In this document: piece by piece, positions 1-12,561 of the stretch
Position numbering within the stretch: the stretch's first letter is position 1
Layout of the letters: each line of letters opens with the position of its first letter
DNA from: Lithospermum erythrorhizon
Lineage: Eukaryota; Streptophyta; Magnoliopsida; Boraginales; Boraginaceae
Assembly: GCA_019722365.1 (NCBI GenBank)
Contig: JADFUC010001688.1
Span: forward strand, 1-64,000
Length of the DNA: 64,000 nt
Direction: 5' to 3'
Program-made: the position numbers and the translations under genes
Notes under the pieces: generated by a model
What the model was told of the DNA's origin: nothing
What the model saw: only the letters and a program-made list of their open reading frames with translations
Databases searched by the model: none

Positions 1-720
1 ATCAGTAATACTTCGTTCAGTTACATTGCTGATTCATGGCCCAATCTCATATCGGTGAGAAAAAGGCCTTGAAAGCAGGACATGTGGAGGCGTGAATTCA
101 AAGCCTTTACCCGAGCATGGATACTCCTTAGAAGAAGTAAGAATTTGAGACCCAGCGATATGTTCATGAGTTGGCCATATGTAAATGCTATTCGCGCTAC
201 CCGACCAGGCGTCTCATTAAGTTCCTCGAAAAAATCGGGATGACCCGATATACAAATATCATGGCGAGGCGTTGTGGAGCGAATATAGCCTCGTAAGCGC
301 TGATATGAGGACCAAAAGCACCGAAGTCGAGACCTCGAAACAAGAGGATGGCGTACGGATAAGGCTACTTCCTGGCTCAGCAAGCAAAATGAGGTCCTCA
401 TCCTTGGAAGCTAATGAAGGACAAGTTTATGTCTACCTTCCCCTACATATCAGTGAGAAAAGAGACGAAAGGCAAGGACATTTGATGTATGAATCAGGGA
501 CAGAGTCTCGTCTGTGATTGTTCTCTAGATGAATTAGAGGAGCTGGGGATCCAACGCTATGTCTACAGACAAACCCTGTGGGATTATTCTATCTGGGACA
601 AACCAAATAGTATTCTAGAGCGAGTTCCAGTGCATAGATGCGTCCACAGCGGATATTATGGAGCGAATGCCATACCTCGAGAAGGCTAATGCCTAAGTAT
701 GTAATTCAACGATACCTATA
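1..720. repeat. Tandem duplication of about 390 bp, diverged
   Basis: Two roughly 390-bp units lie head to tail. Matching landmarks are ATATC(A/G)GTGAGAAAA near 47 and 445, GA(C/T)CCA(G/A)CG(A/C)TATGT near 152 and 546, and TGGAGCGAAT near 275 and 660. The offsets (384-398) vary through small indels. No protein family is recognised in the short ORFs across it, and the frames do not correspond between units, so I read it as decayed transposon or satellite-like DNA rather than a gene. Confidence 0.5.
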
Positions 721-1978
721 TTCGAAAGTTGTCGGCGATTGAGACTTGAAGCAAAGCGAAACCATCGGAACAAAGGGTAAAATGCGAGCAATGAAACCGA
801 GGTTCAAATACTTCTAGCTTACCGCTCAAAACCTCCACGGCGTAGGGATGGCTAAGCAGCCTCCTAAGCATGAGGATAGCGCAGCTCCGCTCCCTTGTCT
901 GAGGCTTAAACTATAAGCCACGCTCTGAGCCACGAGGATAAAATACCCACCACTTCACGAGCATGAGAAGTCGCGGCCTCCGCTCCTTGTCTGACTTAAA
1001 CTTCTCAACCCCGCTCCTGGCATGAGAATAAAGCACCCAAATCTACGAGCATGAGGATACATGCCCAGCCTTCACTTGATAGAGAATAAATTTACAAACC
1101 CCACCCCGGAACTATGTTTGGCTTGATCCTCAAAGCGTCCATTGAGATGCATTAAGCGGCTTGATACGTGTCAGTCTCTGCGATACATAATGTGAAACAA
1201 CATTAAATCTCTGCGAGTCGAACCAAAGTAAAACCAGGGCGCGGTAAAGAATAGAAAAGCAACAATGATAAGTGACACATCGAGGAAAGGAAACACATTA
1301 AGTGGGATAAAATCATGGCAAACAAAGAGATCTAGTACATCAAGTGCTGAAGAAAGAAATGCAGGCGAATCCTAACAACGACAGTATTAATCAGACTCAG
1401 GGACTAAGATGAACAAGGAGGCGAACTAGTCTGCTTGAGCATGGCAAGTTTTACATCGACAAGTAACCCTCGGTACTACTTATTTGTCAAGGATCACGAG
1501 GTAAAGGCTGCCCAGTCACAAAGAAAGGATTATGTTGCTAAAGCTCTTAGGTGCAACTGATTAGGTTCAAATCTGACTTTTGGTGAGGCAGGTGTAAGTG
1601 ATGATGACGAGGGACAAAATCAACATTGTTTCAACAACTGCCGACACTCTGTCGGACTAAGTAGATGAATGGCGTGTCTATAGATGACAGAAAGAACAAA
1701 AGTCAAAACACCTCCTGAGGTAGATAACTTGGCCCAGAGAGGCAAGCTCAACTTTTCCATTCGACATTATCTCTAAAACTCCCAATTTGGGGTCAGTAGT
1801 TTGAGATTAAATATGAAGTGATGCATCAGAAGATTCCTGTAGAGGTTGTCGGGTTCAGAAGAAATACATCGTCTCATGAAATTTGAGGATCCTTAGCTGA
1901 AACACATGAGCTCTCCCGAGGAATCTCCCAGATATTCAACGTCACGAATATCCATATGAATAGAAATCGACTACTAAG

Positions 1979-2225
1979 CTCTACAAAGCCAATCGGAACA
2001 TATACACTATGTCCAACAAGCCTCCAAAGCCGGTCATGGTTATTATGACTACTAAGTTGCTAAGGCCGGTCGAGGCATGTCATTATGTCAAAAGAAGCCT
2101 CTAAAGCGGACATGGTTATTACATTGCTAATTTAAAGGCGATATAACTTGTCCAATATGCCTCTAAGGCTGGACAAGGACATCTTATTCTGACTCTAAAA
2201 TTTGGTCGAGACATATCCGCAACAT
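1979..2225. repeat. Minisatellite, about 30-42 bp period, six or seven units
   Basis: Units begin with variants of CCTCTAAAGCCGG followed by a CATGGTTATTA-like half. They start near 1,979, 2,021, 2,060, 2,100, 2,131, 2,160 and 2,193. The units are diverged and differ in length. No coding role is seen. Confidence 0.55.
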
Positions 2226-2879
2226 CAACGAGCTTCGAAGAGCCATGGGGATATCTGACTGCAGTGTCAATTTAACCGTCTGAATCAAGTTGTTAAAGTC
2301 CTTGAGCAAGATTAATTAGTTAGAAGCTAACATTGCCTGGCGTCATATAGTAACCACCGAGTTAAGCATTTAAAGCTTACGAGGTGGGCGCAATCTCGAA
2401 GATGGGACAATGCAGTAAAGGCTCTGAATTGTAATTCGGACAATATACAAGGGAATACCACTAAGATTCTTGGATGCAGGGGACTAAGTTCCAAGTTCGT
2501 CATGATACTTGAGACAAATGCAAAGAAAATACGGAAAAGCACAAGACATGAAGAGTAAGATAAAGTCAAAAGGCGGTGATAGCCTTAAGAGTGCACCAAA
2601 CATGTAAGTACATGGCGAATGCCAGGTATATGGCTTGAGGATAGAGGTACCTCGTTTATCATCATGCGATTCATGTTATGAATACTCGAGGATGAAAATG
2701 AAGGTCTCTATGTAACAAAAGCGAATACCAATGCGCCTGCTGTCCCAGCCGTGTGGCAGGGACCCAGTATCAAGTGTAGAATAGGGGAAGTATTGGACTC
2801 ATAAGAAGGGGAAGGAAGAAGGTGGAACCCATAAATGGTCATCACTTTAAAGCGATCACATCCTTCGCGTACTGGGATC

Positions 2880-2975
2880 CACGGCTCACAGTAAGGCATA
2901 AAGTGCCCAGCGGCTCACAGTAAGATCATAAAGTGCACACAACATCTCATAGGTAAGAGCATAAAACACCTAACA
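2880..2975. repeat. Short tandem repeat, about 28-35 bp, three units
   Basis: The motif CGGCTCACAGTAAG followed by (G/AT)CATAAAGTGC occurs twice in a row from about 2,881 and 2,910. A third, weaker copy (CATCTCATAGGTAAGAGCATAAAACACC) follows. It lies inside the decayed repeat block. Confidence 0.55.
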
Positions 2976-4300
2976 AACTTTTCGGATGAGTCTAAACTAT
3001 CCGTCAAAATGAACTACATTTGACTTGATCCTGAGGTAATCTACGAGGTAAGTAGGCTTGGGCAGCTCCTGGCTTCAATCCTGCTTTCCCTATCAAAAAC
3101 TCTTTGTCCCCTAGAAGCCATCATGTGAAATTTGCTCGAGAGGACCTGAGCAAAAAGGTGGTGAGCACTAGAAGCAAAGTACAACTGTAAAAGCAAAATC
3201 AAATCGAAAGCGTAAGAGGATGCATCTGGCGTACCCGCCTCAAAGAAGGATGAAAATGAACCCCAAAGACTACGTAGTCTAAAGGAAGCGTATCCCCTCT
3301 AATACGAGTATCAACATAACGGCGAGTAACAAGTGGGAGGCTTAGCGATCATCTCTTAACTCGTGAGTTACTCGCTCTCAAATCAAGAAAAGGTTGAGTC
3401 AAGCGAACACCCAAAGAAATTTGGAAGCTTAGTAGAGCAGTTCACTATGCACTAACGTCAAAATGGCAGGAGAATCGGCTAAGACAAGGGCTGAAAAATC
3501 AAATAAAAGCAATTCAAGAGCAAGTGGTGGTTGAAAGGAAGAAGCGGAGAACGTTATCTGCTCGCTCGATACCGCACAAAACCACGTAGTTGCTTTCGAG
3601 GCCAAGGTATCGGGATATATATACTGCCTACTACAGGGGCTATGACCAAAAGCGACAAAAGCAATATTGACAAGGGTAATGTTAAGCACGTTTCGACATC
3701 CCGAGTCCTGGTGAGCAGCAAAATAACGAAAATAAAAGCGAAAATAGCCATCTCGAGAGGTATCCCGGAAACGGGTTTATATCGCTGATTCATACGAGGA
3801 CTCCGTCGTTAAGGCTGATTGCAAGCAAACAACAGGAAGATGAAGGAAGCGCACCAATGAATTCCTGGTCATTCTACCTGAGGTCAACTCGCTACATGAA
3901 TGCAAAATTTTACCTGAAGTGCGAAGCTAAATAAAAAAAAGAACTACAAAACAAGACAACGGGTAAATATGCATACAAATGGAATACCATTTTAGGAAAT
4001 TCCAGAAAAATATAAGCAAAAAATAGACTGGAGGCAGTACGTGAAAAGAATGGTCCCAATCGAGTCCTGAGCCGGGGCGCAATTCTCCCAAAAGGCTGCG
4101 GCGATTAATCGAGGTGAACCTAAAGTCGTAACTTCAAGGGCTTATAACTCGGCTTGAGAATGAAGCTGGAGACCTTTTGCTTATCAAATGACCAGATCTC
4201 TTAATAAGTTTCGCAGATATACAAAGAAATTCCAAAACAGATAAATACGCAAAAGTTATAGAGCGTTCTGATGAAAATAATGCCGTTTTGTGAACCAAAA

Positions 4301-7300
4301 TATGAATTCTTGCAAATATTGTTTCTATATTTTTTAGAATCTGATAAAAAGAAAAATTAAATTTTTATCATCAAATTGATACATAAAGCAATTGGTGATT
4401 ACAAGAACAATAAAAAAAATCAAGTTTGAGATTCAACGTTACATGATCATCAAAATATATATAAAGTTTGATTTTATGATAAATTAAACATGAGGGTAAA
4501 ATCCAAGAGGCATATTGATATTATCAAGATACACAATCAAGCGGTTAAAGTATGAGAAAAATATAAAGTTACTAACTTTATTGATGAAACTCAAAATTCT
4601 TCAAAAAGTTGTAAACTTTGATGGAAATCTTCAAACTTTAATCTTGCAAAAAGCATGGAGAAGATGTTAGTATGATCACGTGATCATATAAAAACATTAA
4701 AGTGTATCGAGGATTTGTAAAGAGAAGAAAGCAAAAAAAAATACTCATACTTACATGGACTAGATGCGCGTATGGTGGAGAAAAGAGCGACTTTTTGTCT
4801 CCTCTCGATGCTTAAATAAGTTAAGCCTAGTAAACCGAAACTCTAGAAACCCATTTCTTGGTTCTTTATTGGACAAGTAAGGTAAGGTGTTCGGAAAAAT
4901 TGAGACAATGAACATTTTTCGCACACAGTGGTTGAAAATTATCGAAAAAATAAATGGGATAGCGAAAATTTTCACGTGAAATTTATCTCAAATATTTATC
5001 GATTAACCAAATCAGTGACGATCTGAAGCCAAAAAATTGGAAATGATTAATTCCAAAATCGTGGGTGAGAAAGATTAATTATTTTAAATAATTAACATGA
5101 AACTCAAATTCATGTTAAAATTATAAATATTAATTCTATTAAATCACGAGGATTCGGATTAATATAGATACAATAAACTACAGATAATTAATTCTCATTA
5201 AATCACTCTACGGATCGAAATTAAAATGGGATCTTAACATGTATTAGAATTCGTATTGCATTAAATCTCAAACAAATTAATTCTATTAAATGCTCTGGGA
5301 TTAGGAATTAATTAAATTCATATTAATACTAAACCACCAGTAATTTAATTCTCTAGCAATTGAGAATTAAATGGGATCTAATTTCTGAGTTGCCATTAAA
5401 TCCCACATAAATTAAGTATTTTCGTCCCGTCTTACATTACCGAAGACTTAATTAAGGATATTGTTTATCTAATCATCACAAAAAATCATAAATAAAGTCG
5501 ACCATCTTCTAGTCACTCTCGAATGACGAGCTTGACCACGGATTGTGATCATATGAGTCTGATAAATCCACATAGAGCAAGTAATCATCCTTCAAAGTCA
5601 CTCGGAATGACATGGATGACGAAGGTTTCGTGCCTTAAATCTGTTGCGGTAAGTCGAATATGGTTAATCTACAAACTCTGGACCTCGCACGTAGAGGAGA
5701 AGTGTTAACGGGATTAAGATGTGTACTAAATTTACACGGGCGAGTCCGGAATCTATTGCTTATCGACAATTCGAACAAGAGACGGATGAAATCGAAGTAA
5801 AGAGAAGCGGCGCGTGCTAAAAATAAAGACCGGTGGAAAGCCAACTGGCGTTGAAAATGGATATTATGCAGGTCGAACCCGACCTGCGTCTTTAGCGATA
5901 ATATTACTGAATTCGAGGTGTAATCTGTAGACATCGAAATTTATCAAAATAATAATTAAATTGATTAAGACTAATTAATCAAATTGGTAAAAGCCCGGCT
6001 TGCTTAAGATGCCACGTGGGCGATTAGGATTCTCGATTAAACCTAAATTCAAATCGAACCCTCAATCGCTTCCAAGGGTTCCCAATTAAGCCCACAGGAG
6101 ATTAATCAAGTAAAAAAATATAAGGGTTTTCCACGTTAATTAACCTAAAATTGAACTCGAAATAAGGGTTCCACTGAAAATAGCCTCGCGTTAAATTTCA
6201 ATTGAAATTAGGGCTCGAAAACCCCACAATTTTATTAATTAAAATAGCTATAAGGAACATTCGGAAACCATGGCTCAAAATAAAAATACGGAAACGGGGT
6301 TCAAAATGGCGACTCAAGAAGTTTGGGGTTAAAATGAAAAAGGTCAAAATGTCGAGGACCTCCAAGTAGATGAATACTTTAGGTTTTTCTTGGTGACCAA
6401 GTTGTGTTTTTTGATCAACGGTCCAGTCTTTGCCTCAAAATCAGCAGTTAAGATCGTAATCACTTGCGAAAATAAACCAACCAATCAGAAGCAAACATTT
6501 GAAGCCAGAAGCCTATATAAAGCCCACCACTGTTGTTCGAAAATTTCATTACATTCACATCCAAAAACCACGCGAGAAAATAGAGAAAACACTGCGAGAT
6601 TTCTACAAGTTAAAATCTTTTAACCCTTAGGCAAAACACCACGGTGGGCTGGGAAGACACCTCAATTGGCCAAAATAAACACGGAAATCAGTGCTTACTG
6701 CAAATGCGTGCTGAGTTGAAGCAAAATTTGATGAGAATACGATGAAAGTTTCTCAAGAAGCAATTTCGAATATTTAGGATTAAGCTAATAGCTCTTGATT
6801 ATTCATAAATCTTGCATGAATTTTGAAAAATCTTGAGTTTGATTCATCAAGTTCGGATATAGGAATCTGGCTGGCGTTCGGTCCACATATTTGGATTCGA
6901 GGCGGAAGCATCTTGCTAAAGCCTGTCTAGTTGATCGATTATCGTAAACGAGGTTGGAGCAACACCACTTCATGTTGATCATCATTTCTACGGCTGACAA
7001 AACGCTAAGATGTAGTATAAGCTAGAAGTGCCTTCTTAAAGCAAATCAAGTCAGTGAGGTCAAATCTAAAACAAGTCCCCATTTCTACAAATAACAAAAG
7101 CTGCTAAGGCAATCTGAGTACAAGCAAGAAATGAGGTAACTGATATTTCTTTTGCTATCGCTCCACATACTGACTTAAAGCTCGAGTTCTATCCTAAATG
7201 AAATTTCATCAAAGAAAAGTGTCCTCGATACGAATACCCTTTGTAGAAGGTTGTAGTTTATCGAAGCTACATGGTCCCTTTGATGAGTACTCAAAAGCAA

Positions 7301-7500
7301 GTCCAGCGCTACAAATGCTTGCGGTAATTCATCGAGTCTAACATAGACGGAGATCAAGTCAAGACCAGAGATCAAGTCACTCTATTAACACGGGAATATC
7401 TTTGCTAAAGACTCCCCTTTCGAGACCGTATCGAGTCGAGGCCCAGTCTGAAGCCGTGAACCCGAACCGCGTATCCAATTTCATTAGAGTCGATCCTCTT
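4301..7500. mobile_element. LTR-like AT-rich block with promoter-type signals
   Basis: Between 5,060 and 5,420 the DNA repeats variants of TTAATTCTATTAAAT and GAATTAAATGGGATC many times, an arrangement like subrepeats of plant retrotransposon LTRs. At about 6,512 there is a good TATA box (CTATATAAAGCCC) followed by a short leader-like stretch. This is what an LTR U3/R region looks like, but I could not find the partner LTR, primer binding site or polypurine tract, so limits and class are open. Minus-strand open frames at 6,803-7,000 and 7,175-7,375 match nothing I can name with confidence. Confidence 0.35.
6512..6524 (+). promoter_or_regulatory. TATA box in LTR-like DNA
   Basis: CTATATAAAGCCC sits upstream of a leader-like, A/C-rich stretch. 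By position in the LTR-like block it would be a retroelement promoter. There is no evidence that it is active. Confidence 0.3.
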
Positions 7501-10029
7501 CGATTTGATAAAACATCTGTGAAATTTCTCCTGATTGGGTTTATTTTGTACCCTTAAGATAAATAATAAAAATTCTTCTTTGCATTACAATAAAAAATAA
7601 TATTTGATGGATTGCTTTTTTTCTTTTTCTAATTCTCAAAAAGTTTGAATCAACACTTTTGATAAATAAAATTAATGATGGATTTTCTAAAGTGTTGACT
7701 ACATGCATGAGTCAAGATTTAATGAAAAAAATCGATGCAATAATGTATTAAAATCTGTAGTAAAAATATAGCGGAGAAATATTAATAAAATAAAAAACAT
7801 ACTCCCTCCATCCCTAAAGAGCGTGCATTTGATAAGTTTTAGATTTTTCAATAATCAAAATTAATAAATTTTGATATATTAATTGAAATTTTCATGGTCA
7901 TAGTAAAGTAGCGTGAAAATGCAATCGTGGTTAGATTCGTAGTGGAGTACTTTCGAGGTCACGAAAGTAGTAGAACGATGTTATTCGAATAATATGCAAC
8001 ATCTTTCTGGCGCATCTATGCCAATGAATCTTGAGTGTTCCACAAAGAGACAAGTTTATGACTAAGTTTCTACTTAGCTTGACTCTCGATATAGATAAAT
8101 ATTATTCCAGGAGTTTGAGATAAAATGAACGAGATAAGTTATGATATGAGGAGCCGAACATGATGCATTAGGGAAATAATTAAGATATCAATGTGGGCTT
8201 GGCGAAAGTAAAAAAAATATTCCTTTGTTTTTCTGTGTTCACATATTATTGTTTTGAGTTTTAATTATGGTGTTTTGTCGATGATTGATAATGCATGTCG
8301 ATCTGACTTCCATGAAACGTCTTAGTTAGTTGTATTAATTATAATCTTCGATATTTGATAAAAATATTATATAATCGTAATCTTATAGTGTGAGAATATT
8401 CATAATGAATGTGAAGTAATTAAGATATCAATGACTCATACAAGATTTAATCTTGATGTATGACTCAAACAGTTGAAAGATATTGAGTGTAATAAGAAAA
8501 TACATATTTAAAGGGGGTCGGAACTATGAAGTATGCGTTCTGTGGGAAAGTAACTCTGAAAGATAAAGATCATTTTTGTAATAGTTTTTGTTGTATGTGA
8601 AGTTATTTCCACATGATACATTGCCCTCCAGACTAGCTATGGTTATATGGAATTGGGTAAATAATTATCTTGTGTTGTTCAATTCATTTTTTCTCATTCA
8701 TTTGTTGAAAACGGTCTAAAATAAAGTATTAGAGATTCTTTATGTGCTAAGATTTCACATGGACTTTCTGCCTTTGGATTTGTTGAGCCAACCCATCATG
8801 TGTCCAAACTGAAGCTATATGTTCTGTGAAGTGTGGACCAATGCCTTTCATTCTTTCAACATTGAAGCATTTTAAATTAAACACTCTTGATCTAGACATG
8901 TTCAGCCATCAAACTAGATAATTAAAATAATAAGCAAAGTAGCAGGAAAATTAAAATAATTTGTGTTTGCTTAACCTTGCATAAATTAAATCTCTGGTAA
9001 GAAATTCAAAAAATATCATATTGTATCTCAATTTGAATATAATAATTGACCTTGCATTAATATTGAAGAAATGGATAAACTTGGTCTAAATGTTTCATAA
9101 TAAATTTTACTTAAAAATATATATATATACTAGAACGAATTAAAATAAATAAACATTAATATCAGGTCTCAAACAAATATCACAATAATATGAAAGTATA
9201 TTAATAATTTGAGGTATTTCCAGTAGATAGAATATCTCATAATATTAAAATTGTTTTGTGTATTGATTCGGGTGTACAATCAATAACATTGCTCCATGAT
9301 CAGATCAACATATTTCATTTCTAGATCAGGTGTGTGTAAGTGGCTGTTCACGATTGAGGCGATCTTGAATGGTAATGATCGCCGATGTTAATGGGGTGAT
9401 CAATCAATATGATGAAGATTTCTTGTGCTTGAATATATGTATTGAGTAGGAAATAGAGGATTATGGAGTTCCAAATTTTCATCAATTAGTTTTTGAGTTA
9501 GGGGTTTGAAATGTAGAATATGAGCGATAAGGTGATCTATATAAATAAGAGAAAAAAAAAGTAAAGGATATTAGAATAAACCTTGCACCTTAAGTAAAGC
9601 CCTTGGAATATTCGACACTTGATTTGCACGTCACATTTGTCGCACATTCTTTCTTCATACCGAGAAATTGCTTTTTCTAAGTACACTGATTGGTAGATTA
9701 AATGATGGATATTTCGATACCTATTCAATATTAGGTATTCTAACTCACAATTATATTTTTTAAGGCAAAATAACATAATAAAGTAGCCAATGTATCGAAC
9801 CATATGAAATTTGATGTGTTACATAATGGGGTCATAGGAAAAAGTTGATTTGAGCAACAGGAAACTCAATATATATTATTAAAATTAAATACTCTTATAA
9901 GTTAACATATATGCGTTATTATAAAAGTCTAATGAATAAGGGGTTGTGTTTAACTTTCATTTTTTACATTACTAATTATTAAGTTACCATAAAAATCTAA
10001 AGTTAGGAGTTTAAGCAAAGGAATTAACT
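7501..10029. other. AT-rich intergenic DNA without a supported gene
   Basis: The sequence is strongly AT-rich with frequent stops on both strands. The only ORF over 80 codons (minus, 9,537-9,803) is lysine/tyrosine/isoleucine-rich and matches no family I recognise; chance openness in AT-rich DNA is the simplest reading. One end of a MITE-like element is visible at 7,800. Confidence 0.5.
7800..7830. mobile_element. One visible terminus of a MITE (CTCCCTCCATCCCTAAA type)
   Basis: ACTCCCTCCATCCCTAAAG has the terminal consensus common to plant Tc1/mariner-type (Stowaway-like) MITEs. I could not identify the opposite inverted repeat, so the element is truncated or its right end has decayed. Confidence 0.4.
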
Positions 10030-10256
10030 ACTACTCCATCCGGTTTTTATGTAGCGTTTTAGTATATTGAGGTGGAATTTATTATCGATTGTTCTTCAAC
10101 TATATGTTCAAAAATTATAATAAAAATATTATCAAACTATTTTTCAAAACCGCAATATATTGATATAAATATTATATTTATTAAAATAATAAATAATTAG
10201 TAATTAATGGTTAAAGTTTTACCTCGATATACGAAACGTCAAATAAAAAAATGAAG
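10030..10256. mobile_element. MITE with long terminal inverted repeats (about 227 bp)
   Basis: The left arm, from about 10,030 (CTACTCCATCCGG, then GTAGCGTTTTAGTATATTGAGGT), pairs with the right arm ending near 10,256 (ACCTCGATATACGAAACGTC then AAATAAAAAAATGA). The arms match over roughly 35 bp with mismatches. No coding capacity. Size and terminus fit a non-autonomous Tc1/mariner-type MITE. Confidence 0.6.
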
Positions 10257-12183
10257 ATAGCATTAAGTATTCATCATAGTTTATACTTGCACATACGTAA
10301 GATTGTCAATTGGAAGGGAATCATCAGGACATAAGTATTGTTTGAGGATGATACATCACATACATTTGACATATATATATTTCAAATTGTCGTCTGTTTA
10401 AAAGTCACTTTGTTTATTTTATCTACAGTGCATATTCAATGATTCAAAGAGGTATCAGAACGAATAACACTATTATTTTTTGCTCAATTTTGCATGTATA
10501 ACTTTTCATGGTTAAACTAAACAAAGAATATATATTATACATTATTGTTATTGACTAAATTTCACATAAGCACTTGAACTAGCAGGGATCATTTTAAAAT
10601 AGACACAGAACTATTCAAGCAACACTAAATGGAATTACAGATTTGCATTTTTTTCAGAAATGGTGGCACTGTACTTTTCAAAGCCAAAATCAACTTTTAA
10701 ATGAAGCGATTCAGGCAGCAAATATCGAATAAGCGCGCTCCTCTGTAGCTTATGCATAATTCTTAACTCGTCCACTCAGTTTTAATTAATTAAATAAGAA
10801 ATAAAATAAACACATGTCTACGATCTTGCAGATCCGCTTTGACACATTCTTCTGACAAAACTAAAATGATACTGCATAAAAAGAATGAAGATCAACCTAT
10901 TGTACAATAAAAATTATATCTTTAATGTTTAACCAAAGTCAATCGCTGTTAAATTCTAGTTCGAAATAAAAAAAATCCAAATCATTCTTGATTCATCAAG
11001 ATACTATACAAATACCTAGTCTAATAAAGTCCATTACTCCATAAGTAATCATTCACATTTTCGACATGATAGCTACATTTCTCTCGCTCTAAGCTTATAC
11101 GATCTTGGCTTTGCATCTTGTCGACCTGACATTACCATTCAACTTTAACTCCATAAACGACTGCTTGGCGTACATGAGAACATAATGTTATTCGAATCTG
11201 ATTTCTTACACTTAGTGTTGGATATAAAGAAATATTAGGCGTTGTGAATCCAAAATTTACTTCATTTGTGTGTCGATGAGAACTGCTTGTAGATGGGATC
11301 GAAACATAAAGTTTAAAAAATGCGTATTGTACCGCGTTGGATGAGAGTGTGGGAGAGTGAAAGCTTTTATAAGTAAAGGCTCACAGTAGCCTTAGTAATG
11401 TGATTGCCTCTTGCTAAAATGTCTCGGGCGCTGCGGGGAGTGCTGAAATCCAGGGGTAAATGAGCTCGAAAATTGTGAAGAAGCAGGGTGCGTTCGAAAG
11501 TCGTGCGGCTTAACTTTGCTTCGGCGAGTTCGGTTTGCATATTTCCAGCAGAAATAAGAATTTGATTTGACATTCAAATCAAATGGCATACTTGATTACA
11601 TACGTTTTATTTATGCGTTAAGGGTGTTTAATTTTGCATGTCACGAGAAGAGCGTTTTGTTTGACTTGACTTCTACGTCAATTCAAAATCGAATTGAGAT
11701 ATGAACCTTAAAACCAATATATTATTTTGATCGAAAATGATAAACAAAAATTAACTTTAAGATTGAAACAACTTCACAGGATTTTAAGATGTTGAGAGAA
11801 AGAGAGACCGATCGAGAGGAGAGAGAGAGAATGTACCCGAGAATGTGAATTTCTTTAAAGATTAAGAAAAACATATGATGACCTTGATGTGCAACCGATG
11901 TGCGTGGGCCCTGTAGTTCAAGCACAGTGCGACTTTTGAGGCGTGTTTGCTGTAAGCTTGTGGCGTTTTCTTGACGACGTCACGTGTCTTGTGCCGCTTT
12001 CTCCCTTTTATTACTCTTGATGATTTCAATTGAAGCAGTATGCTTTTAATTCCTGCTTGATGTACGTTTGAATCGGGTTAATTTTTCCTTATTTTTGTTA
12101 ACATTTTATTGTTATCGAGGTAAAATTACGACTACTATTAAATATTCTTTTGGTTGTAATGAAAGAAAAAATATGAAAATATT
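10257..12183. other. AT-rich intergenic DNA without a supported gene
   Basis: Frequent stops occur in all frames. Minus-strand ORFs at 11,367-11,589 overlap in two frames and are not recognised. A segment near 10,560-10,640 (CACTTGAACTAGCAGGGA type) resembles dispersed repeats also suggested near 39,560-39,720. Nothing else is supported. Confidence 0.45.
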
Positions 12184-12423
12184 ATTATCCCTCGTCCTAA
12201 ATCATGAAATCGTTTGATTTTTCACGGTCTCGAACAGAGCTTAAAAGCGTAAATATCTACAATTACGGCAGCAAAAATTATAAAAGTTGATTATTTCAAA
12301 AATATAGTGACAGAATCTATGAATCCCATGACTATATTATTTATTATTGGTAATGAAATTAAATTGAAGTTTTTAAGAAGTTGACGAATAAAAATATTAG
12401 TATGGTTTGGGATGAAGGAGTAT
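12184..12423. mobile_element. MITE, about 240 bp
   Basis: The left end TATCCCTCGTCCTAAATCATG and the right end GGTTTGGGATGAAGGAGTA form terminal inverted repeats of the plant Stowaway-like type. It is AT-rich and non-coding inside. It lies about 140 bp left of the first LTR-like repeat of the long element that follows. Confidence 0.6.
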
Positions 12424-12561
12424 AAAAATATTTTAAAAATAAATATCAATTTTATATTTTCTAGAATAACGAATATAAAAAGTAATTTGTGGTTAAACAT
12501 TAAATGAGATAAGAGAAATAAGCAGTTTTTGAGCTCTAATATTTGGATGTTCATGGCCATG

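Larger units (their letters stand above)
721..4300. other. Decayed repeat-rich DNA, probably LTR-retrotransposon remains
   Basis: No gene is supported here. The stretch is less AT-rich than the rest of the window and full of short internal repeats, for example variants of GAGCATGAGGATAAA between 850 and 1,070. The open frames (up to about 86 aa) overlap on both strands and match no family I recognise. Composition and repeat content resemble internal or LTR DNA of an old retroelement, but no RT, integrase or protease motif could be read, so assignment to an element class is inference. Confidence 0.4.

Noticed and set aside
7175..7375. Minus-strand 66-codon frame with a PPR-like look (LISVYVRLDELPQAF)
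   Set aside because: Only one vague motif, no tandem 35-residue repeats, and it lies in LTR-like DNA. Not enough to call a PPR gene.
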